Positions 1-7,280 of a DNA stretch of 64,000 nt are shown one piece after another. The stretch comes from Massilia sp. H6 (GTDB lineage Bacteria; Pseudomonadota; Gammaproteobacteria; Burkholderiales; Burkholderiaceae_D), in contig NZ_CP103371.1 of assembly GCF_024802625.1 (NCBI RefSeq), forward strand, positions 558,001 to 622,000. Direction: 5' to 3'. A program made the position numbers and the translations under genes. The notes beneath the pieces were generated by a model that ran no database searches, was not told where the DNA came from, and saw nothing but the letters and a program-made list of their open reading frames with translations. How positions within the stretch are numbered: position 1 is the stretch's first letter; the number at the start of each line of letters is the position of its first letter.

Positions 1-334
1 CGTCTACAACCCCGAGAACGTACGCAACATCCTGCTCTCGACCTACCGCCGCAAGCAGGGCGTGATTGGCTTTTCGGCCGACATGGTGAAAGTCGGTGCG
101 CTTGCCACCACCTATTCAGAGATCGAAGACATCAATACCCAGGTAGCCGAGATCGCGGCCAGTTTCGTGGCCACCGGCGAGCTGGCCCCGCCGCAATTCC
201 CGCGCTACTTCCGCACCCTGGTCAATGAAGGCGTGGCGCGTTCGCTCGACGTGCGCGTGTCCGACGAAGCGCGCCGCTTCGCACGCTCACCGGCGCGCTC
301 GGCCGTGCGCATGGCGCCGGCTCCGGCGCCATGA
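1..334 (+). CDS. ABC transporter substrate-binding protein (ABC_sub_bind type), C-terminal part
   Basis: Only the last 110 codons lie in the window; the gene enters from the left edge in frame from base 2. The visible part reads NPENVRNILLSTYRRKQG, then a GFSADMVKVGALATTYS stretch and a VNEGVARSLDVRV segment. These are typical of the C-terminal lobe of the ABC_sub_bind (PF04392) periplasmic binding proteins, which hold small ligands for uptake or sensing. The stop codon overlaps the ATG of the histidine kinase gene in an ATGA, so the two are probably translationally coupled. Genes of this family next to kinases may act as ligand sensors rather than transport parts; that role is inference. The N-terminus and any lipoprotein signal cannot be seen. 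Confidence 0.8.
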   Translation, partial: VYNPENVRNILLSTYRRKQGVIGFSADMVKVGALATTYSEIEDINTQVAEIAASFVATGELAPPQFPRYFRTLVNEGVARSLDVRVSDEARRFARSPARSAVRMAPAPAP

Positions 335-1839
335 CGCTGCGCTTCTGGCGCGGCTGGAGCATCGGCCGGCGCATGACCTTCATCACCATGCTGCCGGTGG
401 CCTGCCTGTTCACCTCTTTCGTGTGGTATTCGTGGTATTCGCACCGTTCGCAGGTGGCCGAGGAACTGTCCGAGCGCGGACGTATCCTGGCGCGCGCGCT
501 GGCCGAGACCAGCGAGTACAACGTCATTTCCGGCAACCTGTCCGACCTGCGCCTCACGATCAACGGCCTGGTGCAGTCGGACAGCAGCCTGTATCGCATC
601 GAAGTGGTGGGCGTGGACGGCGCCCAGGCGGTGCGCGTCGATTCCGAATCGGCGATCGACGCCCAGAAGCATTACTACGAGGCGCCGATCAAGAAGCAGG
701 TGGTGTGGATCAACCTGTTCACCGATAACGGCACGCCGCATGTGTCGGCGTCGAGCCTGCTGCGCCCACCGACGCTCACCACCGAGATCGTCGGCTGGGT
801 AAGGGTGACGATGTCGCCGTCGAACATGATGGCCAAGCAGACCCGCCGGTTCCAGTTCGAGCTGGGCATCGCCGCGCTGGCGCTGGCAGTGAGCGGCATC
901 CTGGCCTGGGTACTGGCGCGCTCGCTCACGGTGCCGCTGCGTGAAGCAATCGGGGCCCTGAGCCGGATCCGCAACAGCGACTTTGGCGTGCACCTGCCCG
1001 TCACTACCGGCGGCGAGATGGGCGAGCTGCAGGCCTCGATCGGCGAGATGGCGCTGGCGCTCGACGAATCCAAGCGCGACCTCGAGAACAAGGTAGCCGA
1101 GCGCACCCGCGACCTGCTGGCCTCGCGCAACGAAGCGCTGCGCGCCGACGCCGACAAGCGCAAACTGATCCAGAAGGTGAACTCGATCATCGAAGACGAG
1201 CGCAAGAGCATCGCGGTCGAGATCCACGACGAACTCAATGCCTCCTTGATCGCCGCGCGCCTGGAAGCGCAGGCCATCGGGGCGCTGGCGGCCAAGGCGG
1301 CGCCGGGTCCGGAGATCGACGAGATCGGGCGCAAGTCGCAGGCCATCACCAAGCTGGCGCTCGACCTGTACGCCAATGGCCGCCGCCTGGTGCGGCGCCT
1401 GCGTCCCGAGGTGCTCGACATGCTGGGACTGCACGGCGCGGTGGAAGAAATGGTGCGTCACTACGACAGCGGATCCGGCTGCGGTTTCGAATTCCACGGC
1501 GAGGGCGATCTCTCGCGCCTGCCCAACGAGCTGGCCATCTCGGCCTACCGCATCGTGCAAGAAGCACTGTCGAACATCATGAAGCACGCGCAGGCGACGT
1601 CGGCGCAAGTGCGGCTGGTGCTCGACGAAGGCGCGCAGACGCTGCGTATCGTCGTCGCCGACGACGGCAACGGTTTCGATCCGGCCAGCGCCTCGGAAGG
1701 CATCGGCATCATCGGCATGCGCGAGCGCGTCTACGCGGTGCACGGCGTAATGGACGTGCGCTCCAGTCCAGGCGGCGGCACCGTGCTGGCAATCACGCTG
1801 CCGTTAACTGCGCCGGTGCCCGTGCCGGCTCCTTTTTAA
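331..1839 (+). CDS. Sensor histidine kinase, HAMP, NarL-partner (HisKA_3) type
   Basis: 502 aa. Two membrane segments (about residues 15-35 and 176-198) flank a periplasmic sensor region of about 140 residues; a HAMP linker (about 199-250) and coiled coil follow. The phospho-acceptor is His299 in AVEIHDELNAS, the HisKA_3 pattern of kinases that pair with NarL/FixJ-type regulators. The ATPase domain shows YRIVQEALSNIMKHA (N box), DDGNGF (G1) and GIGIIGMRERV (G2). It overlaps the preceding binding-protein gene by ATGA and ends 18 bp before the carboxypeptidase gene. No response regulator is visible; it may lie upstream of the window. The family is certain, the signal unknown. Confidence 0.92.
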   Translation: MTLRFWRGWSIGRRMTFITMLPVACLFTSFVWYSWYSHRSQVAEELSERGRILARALAETSEYNVISGNLSDLRLTINGLVQSDSSLYRIEVVGVDGAQAVRVDSESAIDAQKHYYEAPIKKQVVWINLFTDNGTPHVSASSLLRPPTLTTEIVGWVRVTMSPSNMMAKQTRRFQFELGIAALALAVSGILAWVLARSLTVPLREAIGALSRIRNSDFGVHLPVTTGGEMGELQASIGEMALALDESKRDLENKVAERTRDLLASRNEALRADADKRKLIQKVNSIIEDERKSIAVEIHDELNASLIAARLEAQAIGALAAKAAPGPEIDEIGRKSQAITKLALDLYANGRRLVRRLRPEVLDMLGLHGAVEEMVRHYDSGSGCGFEFHGEGDLSRLPNELAISAYRIVQEALSNIMKHAQATSAQVRLVLDEGAQTLRIVVADDGNGFDPASASEGIGIIGMRERVYAVHGVMDVRSSPGGGTVLAITLPLTAPVPVPAPF

Positions 1840-1857
1840 TCACACCTACAGGCAACC

Positions 1858-3546
1858 ATGGCCAACGAACTGTCCACCCCTTACGAACAGGGCAACTTGA
1901 ACCAGACCACTACGCTGCGCGACTGCATCGCCTGGTACGAAGCGCTCGCGCTGCGCTATCCCGGCGTGCTGCGCTTTTCCCAGGTAGGCGTGTCCGATGC
2001 CGGCGTGCCGATCCACGCCGGCGTGGTCACCAGCGACGGCGTATTCGACCGCGAAGAGCTCAAGCGCGCCGGCCGTCCGGTCTTCTTCAACAACAATGGC
2101 ATCCATCCGGGCGAGCCGGAAGGCGTCGACAGCTGCATGGCGCTGGTGCGCGACTTCTGTACCCAGCCCGAGCGCCTGGCCGCGCTGGGCAAGACCGTGT
2201 TCCTGTTCGTCCCACTGTACAACGTCGATGGCAGCCTCAATCGCGCCGACACCTCGCGCGTGAACCAGGACGGCCCGGAACAATTTGGCTTTCGGGGCAA
2301 CAGCCGTCACCTCGACCTGAACCGCGACTTCGTCAAGTGCGACACCTTGACCGCCCGCGTGTTCAACGAGCTGTTCACCGCCTGGGACCCGGACGTGATG
2401 GTCGACACCCATACCTCGAACGGCGCCGACTACAGCTATACCATGACGCTGATCCACACGCAGGCCGACAAGCTGGGCGAGGAACTCGGCGGCTTCCTGC
2501 GTTCGACCATGCTGCCGGCCATGTATGCCGGCATGCAAGCGCGCGGCTGGCCGACCTGCCCCTATGTGAACCCGGTGAAGGACAGCCCGGACCACGGCAT
2601 TGCCGAATTCCTGGAGACCGCACGCTTTTCGACCGGCTACGCGGCGCTGCATCACACGATCGGCTTCATGCCCGAGACGCACATGCTCAAGCCGTTCCAG
2701 GATCGCTACGAATCGATGCGCGCGCTGGTGGAGACTGCACTGGAATTCACGGTGCACAACGCCGGCCAGATCCAGGCCCTGCGGCGCGCCGCCAGGCAGC
2801 GCGGCCGTACCCGTGCCGAGTGGCCGATCCACTGGGCGATGGACGAGACCAATCCGTCTTCGTTCCGCTTCAAGGGCTATGAAGCCAGGTACAAGCCGAG
2901 CGTGCTGGGCACCTACACCCGCCTGTGGTACGACCGCAGCAGCCCGTGGGAGCGCGACATCGCCTATTACAACAGCTTCCCGGCCGATATCACGGTGCCT
3001 GCGCCGCGCGCCTACGTCGTGCCGCAACAGTGGGTCGAGGCGATCGAGCGCCTAAAGTGGAACGGCGTGCGTCTCGAGCGCGTGGACGCCGATCGCATGC
3101 AAGAGGTCGACTACTACCACATCGTGTCGGTGAGCTCGCGCCCGAACGCCTACGAAGGCCACATGTTCCACGACGACGTGGTGCTGGAAAAGCGCCGCGG
3201 CCAGGTCCAGCTGCGCGCCGGCGACTATATCGTGCCGCTCGACCAGGACCAGGCGCGCTATGCGGTCGAAACGCTCGAGCCGCTCGGCCACGACAGCTTC
3301 TTCCGCTGGGGTTTCTTTAACAGCGTGCTGGAGAAAAAAGAGGCGTATTCAGACTACGTGTTCGAAGACCACGCGGCCGAACTGCTCAACGACGAGCCGG
3401 CGCTGGCGGCGAAGTTCGAAACCTTCAAGCGCGACAATGCGGCGTTGCTGGGCAACCAGGAAGCGGTGCTGGACTTTATCTTTGCGAATTGCGAGCGCTA
3501 TCGCGAGCCGGAGTGGAGAAGGTACCCGGTGTTCATGATCGGCTAA
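1858..3546 (+). CDS. M14 family zinc carboxypeptidase
   Basis: 562 aa. The zinc-binding HxxE is in NGIHPGEPEG (His83, Glu86) and the third ligand is probably His185 in VDTHTSNGADY. A DLNRDF segment lies between them, as in M14 peptidases. Such enzymes remove C-terminal residues from peptides. No signal peptide is seen, so the protein is probably cytoplasmic. The C-terminal third (from about residue 330) is outside the M14 core and I do not recognise it. The start follows the kinase stop by 18 bp, so co-transcription is likely. No strong ribosome binding site is visible before the ATG. Substrate is unknown. Confidence 0.85.
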   Translation: MANELSTPYEQGNLNQTTTLRDCIAWYEALALRYPGVLRFSQVGVSDAGVPIHAGVVTSDGVFDREELKRAGRPVFFNNNGIHPGEPEGVDSCMALVRDFCTQPERLAALGKTVFLFVPLYNVDGSLNRADTSRVNQDGPEQFGFRGNSRHLDLNRDFVKCDTLTARVFNELFTAWDPDVMVDTHTSNGADYSYTMTLIHTQADKLGEELGGFLRSTMLPAMYAGMQARGWPTCPYVNPVKDSPDHGIAEFLETARFSTGYAALHHTIGFMPETHMLKPFQDRYESMRALVETALEFTVHNAGQIQALRRAARQRGRTRAEWPIHWAMDETNPSSFRFKGYEARYKPSVLGTYTRLWYDRSSPWERDIAYYNSFPADITVPAPRAYVVPQQWVEAIERLKWNGVRLERVDADRMQEVDYYHIVSVSSRPNAYEGHMFHDDVVLEKRRGQVQLRAGDYIVPLDQDQARYAVETLEPLGHDSFFRWGFFNSVLEKKEAYSDYVFEDHAAELLNDEPALAAKFETFKRDNAALLGNQEAVLDFIFANCERYREPEWRRYPVFMIG

Positions 3547-3577
3547 GCACGCATCGAACCCCGCTGCGGCTTGCACG

Positions 3578-3612
3578 CGTAGCGTGGGCAGAGCCATCCT
3601 GTCCACGCTACG
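3578..3612. terminator. Inverted repeat between convergent genes
   Basis: CGTAGCGTGG at 3578-3587 pairs perfectly with CCACGCTACG at 3603-3612 around a 15-base loop, between the convergent M14 and DUF885 stop codons. It could serve as a bidirectional terminator, though no long T run follows; it could also be a copy of a REP-type palindrome. Confidence 0.5.
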
Positions 3613-3622
3613 TAGAAAAGGG

Positions 3623-5428
3623 CTATTTAGACGCCGCGATCCATGCGTCGACTTTCTTCTCCAGCACCGCCAGCGGCAGCGTGCCTTCATCGAGCACCAC
3701 CCGGTGGAACTCCGGCAGGCTGAACTTGCTGCCCAGCGCGTCTTGCGCGCGCTTGCGCAGCTCCATGATCTTCAGTGAGCCGATCTTGTAGCCCAGCGCC
3801 TGGCCCGGCCACACCATGTAGCGCTCGATCTGCGCGCGCGCCTCGGCTTGCGAATAGCCCAGCGTATCCTGGAGATAGCGGATGCTGCGCTCGCGGCTCC
3901 AGCCCTTCGCATGCAGGCCGGTGTCTACTACCAGCCGCGCGGCGCGCAGCATCTCGTCGTTCAGGTGCCCGAAATAGTCTTCGGGCTTGTCGAACAGGCC
4001 CATCTCCTTGCCCAAGGTCTCGGCGTACAGCGCCCAGCCTTCGGTAAACGCGTTATTGCCGCCAAACTTTCTGAAGTTCGGCAAGCCCAGCTCCTGCACC
4101 AGGGCGATGTGGAAGTGGTGGCCAGGCTGGCCTTCGTGCAGGTAGAGCGTGACCATGCCGGTGCTGCCGTACTCCTTGGGATCGTTCACCACCGACCAGA
4201 ACACGCCCGGACGCGAGCCATCGGCCGCTGGCGGCGTGTAGTGGTCGGACGCGGTTGCACGCGACAGTTCCGGCTCCAGGCGCAGGTCGAGCGGCGACTT
4301 GGGCATGAGCGTAAACAGGGCTGGTAGCTTGGTGCGCACTGTCGCATCGAGCTCGCGGTAGACGTCGATCACCTGCTGGTCGGAAGTGAAGGGCTTGAAC
4401 CTGGGCTGCTCCGACACCCAGCGCGGCAGGCCGGCGGCGGGGCCGGTGTAGCCCATCTTCGGTCCGATCTCGCCGTATTCGCCCTGGATGCGCGCGACTT
4501 CTTTCAGGCCGATCTGGTGGATCTGGTCTGGTGTAAGACTGGTGGTGGTCATCGCCGCGGCACGCGCCGCATACCAGGCGGCGCCTTGCGGCAGCGCGCT
4601 CCAGCCGGCGCTGGTACGGGTCTTGGGCAGGTAGTCGTTCTCGATGAAGGTCGCCAGTCGCTTCAAGGCCGGATTGAGCTTGTTGGCGATCGCCTTGCGG
4701 TAGGCCTGCGTCAGGCTGCGCTTCTCGGCTGCCGAGAAGCTCGCTGGCATGTTCTTGATCGGCGTATAGAAGATGCTGTCTTGCGGCTTGCCCGCTACCA
4801 GCTGCTTGAACTGCGGCAGGCTTGACAGCATCGGCTCGCGCGGCTGCACCACACCGCGCCGGATCCCTTCGCGCATATTGACGATCGACTGGTCGATGTG
4901 CGGCACCAGCTGGTTCAGGCGGCTCAGGTAGGCGCGGTAGTCGCGCGCGGTAGCGAGCGGCTGTGCGCCCTGGCCACCGGCGTAGTTCGCCATGATTACC
5001 GGCATGCTGATCATCTGGTCGATCGGAAGCAGGTGTTCCGGGAAGGGCGCCAGGCTCAGCGCGGTCTCGAGCTCGAACTTCAGGACGTCGTGGCTGGTCT
5101 GGTCGCGGCTGCCCAGGCGCTCGCGCGGGATCGCATTGAGCCGCCGCAAGTAGCTGCGGTAGAGCGCGAACTGCTGCTGGCGCAGCCTCGGCGAGATCGA
5201 CAGGCCCAACTTGTCGTTGAAACGGCTGTCGCCGTTTTCGGTCGCCCATACCGGCTCGAAGCGCGCCAGCGACTCGTAGTATTCGTCAGCCAGGGCGTTG
5301 ATCTGGCGGCTTTCGGCGCTGACTGCAGCGGCGGCAGGCTTGGGTGGCGTCGTCGGCGCGCCGGATGCCGGCGCGCAGGTCAGCAGGGCAGCTGCGGCGA
5401 GCGCGCCCAAGGTGAAAAGTGCTTTCAT
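3623..5428 (-). CDS. DUF885 family exported metallopeptidase-like protein
   Basis: 601 aa with a clear N-terminal signal peptide (MKALFTLGALAAAALLTCAPASG), so it is exported. The DUF885 (PF05960) signature HEGQPGHH is at residues 431-438, followed by FTEGWALYAETLG. The HExxxHH-like pattern and the downstream Glu suggest a gluzincin-like zinc site, but catalysis is not established for most members. It starts 16 bp after the stop of the binding-protein gene on the same strand, so the two probably share a transcript. Together with that protein it may feed on peptides; this is inference. Confidence 0.88.
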   Translation of the reverse strand: MKALFTLGALAAAALLTCAPASGAPTTPPKPAAAAVSAESRQINALADEYYESLARFEPVWATENGDSRFNDKLGLSISPRLRQQQFALYRSYLRRLNAIPRERLGSRDQTSHDVLKFELETALSLAPFPEHLLPIDQMISMPVIMANYAGGQGAQPLATARDYRAYLSRLNQLVPHIDQSIVNMREGIRRGVVQPREPMLSSLPQFKQLVAGKPQDSIFYTPIKNMPASFSAAEKRSLTQAYRKAIANKLNPALKRLATFIENDYLPKTRTSAGWSALPQGAAWYAARAAAMTTTSLTPDQIHQIGLKEVARIQGEYGEIGPKMGYTGPAAGLPRWVSEQPRFKPFTSDQQVIDVYRELDATVRTKLPALFTLMPKSPLDLRLEPELSRATASDHYTPPAADGSRPGVFWSVVNDPKEYGSTGMVTLYLHEGQPGHHFHIALVQELGLPNFRKFGGNNAFTEGWALYAETLGKEMGLFDKPEDYFGHLNDEMLRAARLVVDTGLHAKGWSRERSIRYLQDTLGYSQAEARAQIERYMVWPGQALGYKIGSLKIMELRKRAQDALGSKFSLPEFHRVVLDEGTLPLAVLEKKVDAWIAASK

Positions 5429-5444
5429 CGTGGTTCCTCGTGAA

Positions 5445-6581
5445 TCAGTAGCTGGCCAGCGGCGTCAATGCGCCATTCTTGAACGTGTAGACGGTGACGG
5501 CGGTCTGCTTCAGGTTGCCCTTCGGGTCATAGCCGTATTTGCCAACCACGCCCTGGTAGCCGATCGTATGCATCGCCGCGCCGACCTTGGCCGCGTCGGT
5601 CGAGTTGGCGCTCTTCATGGCCTGCGCGATGAACTTGGTCTGGTCGTAGAACGACGGCGCGTACACGTCCGGCTCGCGCTTGAAGCGCGCCTTGTAGCTG
5701 TTGATGAAGGCCGGGCCACCCGGTTGCCGGGCGACGATGGCGCCGGCCTGCGCGCAACGCACGTTCTCGCCGACCGCCGCGCCGCCCAGCTTCGCCATCT
5801 CGGGGCTGCACAGGGTATCGCCACCGAGCAGCGGCACATTCAGGCCAAGCGCCTTCATCTGGCGCACCATCGGGGCCGCTTGCGGCGCATAGCCGCCGAA
5901 GAAGATTGCATCGACGCGCTTGGCCTTGAGGGCGGTCAGGATGGCGGCAAAGTCGCTGGCCTTGTCGGTGGTGTATTCATGCCCCGCCACCTTGATGCCG
6001 TTGGCCCGGGCCTGGCGCTTGAATTCCATCGCGATGCCCTGGCCGAAGGCAGTGCGGTCGTCGATGATGCCGATGTTCTTTATCTTCAGTTCCTTGGCCG
6101 CATAGGAGGCGACCGAGCCGCCCACCTGGGTGTCACTGGCAACGATGCGGAACACGGTCGGGTAGCCGGACTGGGTGATCTTGGGATTGGTGCCGACGGT
6201 CGACATCAGGATGCCATTGTCGTTGTAGACGCGCGAGGCGGGAATCGCCACGCCCGAGTTGTACGGGCCGAGCACGAACTTGACGCCGGCGTCGGCGAAC
6301 TTCTGCGCCACGGCCACGCCCTGTTTCGGATCGCCGCCGTCGTCTTCGGATTGCAACTGGAAGCGCAGCAGCTTGCCGCCAACCTGGAGGTTTTGCGCGT
6401 TGAGTTCTTCGATGGCGAGGCGCACGCCGTTCTCGTTGTCCTTGCCGGCAAAGGCGTTGGAGCCCGACAGCGGACCGCTTACCCCGATTTTCACGACCTG
6501 CTCGGCGGCGCCCGCACCCGCGGCATGCACGGCCAGCAGCGCGGCCAGCGCCAACGGCGCGATGTTCATCTTGATTGGCAT
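5445..6581 (-). CDS. Branched-chain amino acid-type ABC substrate-binding protein (LivJ-like)
   Basis: 378 aa. A signal peptide ends near AGAGAAEQ. The mature protein begins VVKIGVSGPLSGSNAFAGKD and goes on with GVRLAIEELNAQ, as in the periplasmic Leu/Ile/Val-type binding proteins (Peripla_BP_6). No permease or ATPase genes lie next to it, so it either works with a transporter coded elsewhere or has another role. A GGAG ribosome binding site precedes the ATG. It follows the Lrp-type regulator by 66 bp and precedes the DUF885 gene by 16 bp, all on the minus strand. The ligand cannot be read from sequence; an amino acid is likely. Confidence 0.9.
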   Translation of the reverse strand: MPIKMNIAPLALAALLAVHAAGAGAAEQVVKIGVSGPLSGSNAFAGKDNENGVRLAIEELNAQNLQVGGKLLRFQLQSEDDGGDPKQGVAVAQKFADAGVKFVLGPYNSGVAIPASRVYNDNGILMSTVGTNPKITQSGYPTVFRIVASDTQVGGSVASYAAKELKIKNIGIIDDRTAFGQGIAMEFKRQARANGIKVAGHEYTTDKASDFAAILTALKAKRVDAIFFGGYAPQAAPMVRQMKALGLNVPLLGGDTLCSPEMAKLGGAAVGENVRCAQAGAIVARQPGGPAFINSYKARFKREPDVYAPSFYDQTKFIAQAMKSANSTDAAKVGAAMHTIGYQGVVGKYGYDPKGNLKQTAVTVYTFKNGALTPLASY

Positions 6582-6647
6582 TGCTTGGTCTCCATCATTG
6601 TGAATTCAACGTCGCCATCATCGCACGATTCAGCGCTGTGTTTGAAC

Positions 6648-7133
6648 TCAGGCGGGCAGCCCGTGCGAGATCAGTTCCAGCGGCAGCGCCGTGGTGCACT
6701 TGATCTGCTCCATCGAGAACGCGGACGAGACGCCATCCAGGCGCGCGGCCTTGATCAGCTTTTTATAGAAACGGTCGTAGCCGGCGATGTCGGTGGTGAC
6801 CACCTTGAGCAGGTAGTCGACGTCGCCGCTCATACGGTGAAATTCGAGCACTTCCGGCAGTGCGACCACGGCCGCCGCGAACCGCTCGAGCCATTTTTCA
6901 TCATGCTCGCTGGTGCGCACGCTGACAAACACCGTCACCGGCAGCCCGACCTTGTTGCGGTTGACGATGCTGACACGGCTTTCGATATACCCGTCTTCTT
7001 CCAGGCGCTTGACGCGCTTCCAGCAAGGGGTGCTGGACAGCCCGACCTTTTCGCTAAGGCCGGAAATCGAGAGGGTAGCGTCCGCCTGCAATGCGGCCAG
7101 AATGGCGCAATCAAACTTGTCGAGTGAATTCAT
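6648..7133 (-). CDS. Lrp/AsnC family regulator, DecR-like
   Basis: 161 aa from ATG 7133. An upstream ATG at 7169 would add 12 residues that do not match the family, so I prefer MNSLDKFDCAIL. An N-terminal winged HTH includes LSSTPCWKRVKRLEEDG, and a RAM/AsnC ligand domain ends in SMEQIKCTTALPLE. From memory, both segments resemble E. coli DecR (YbaO), the Lrp-family regulator of cysteine detoxification, more than Lrp itself. It is divergent from the cysteine desulfurase fusion gene and upstream of the binding-protein gene. It probably senses an amino acid, perhaps cysteine, and controls one or both sides. The family is sure; the cysteine link is inference. Confidence 0.88.
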   Translation of the reverse strand: MNSLDKFDCAILAALQADATLSISGLSEKVGLSSTPCWKRVKRLEEDGYIESRVSIVNRNKVGLPVTVFVSVRTSEHDEKWLERFAAAVVALPEVLEFHRMSGDVDYLLKVVTTDIAGYDRFYKKLIKAARLDGVSSAFSMEQIKCTTALPLELISHGLPA

Positions 7134-7163
7134 TTTCCAAATTGGATATATGGAGAATAGATA

Positions 7164-7186
7164 TGCCAATCAGACTGAATTTGGCA
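7164..7186. promoter_or_regulatory. Palindrome in the divergent regulator/desulfurase promoter region
   Basis: TGCCAA (7164-7169) is mirrored by TTGGCA (7181-7186), with a further CAG/CTG match inside. It sits 31-53 bp upstream of the DecR-like start, in a 147-bp AT-rich divergent spacer. It is a candidate operator for the Lrp-type protein. The rest of the spacer shows no clear -35/-10 pair, and no purine-rich ribosome binding site precedes the desulfurase ATG. Confidence 0.4.
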
Positions 7187-7280
7187 GGAAACTTGGTATG
7201 CAATGACCGGGTCAATTCCGTAGCATATCCGTCAACGATAACACGATCCGAAGCAACTAATTACCTTTTTGTAATTCTTT

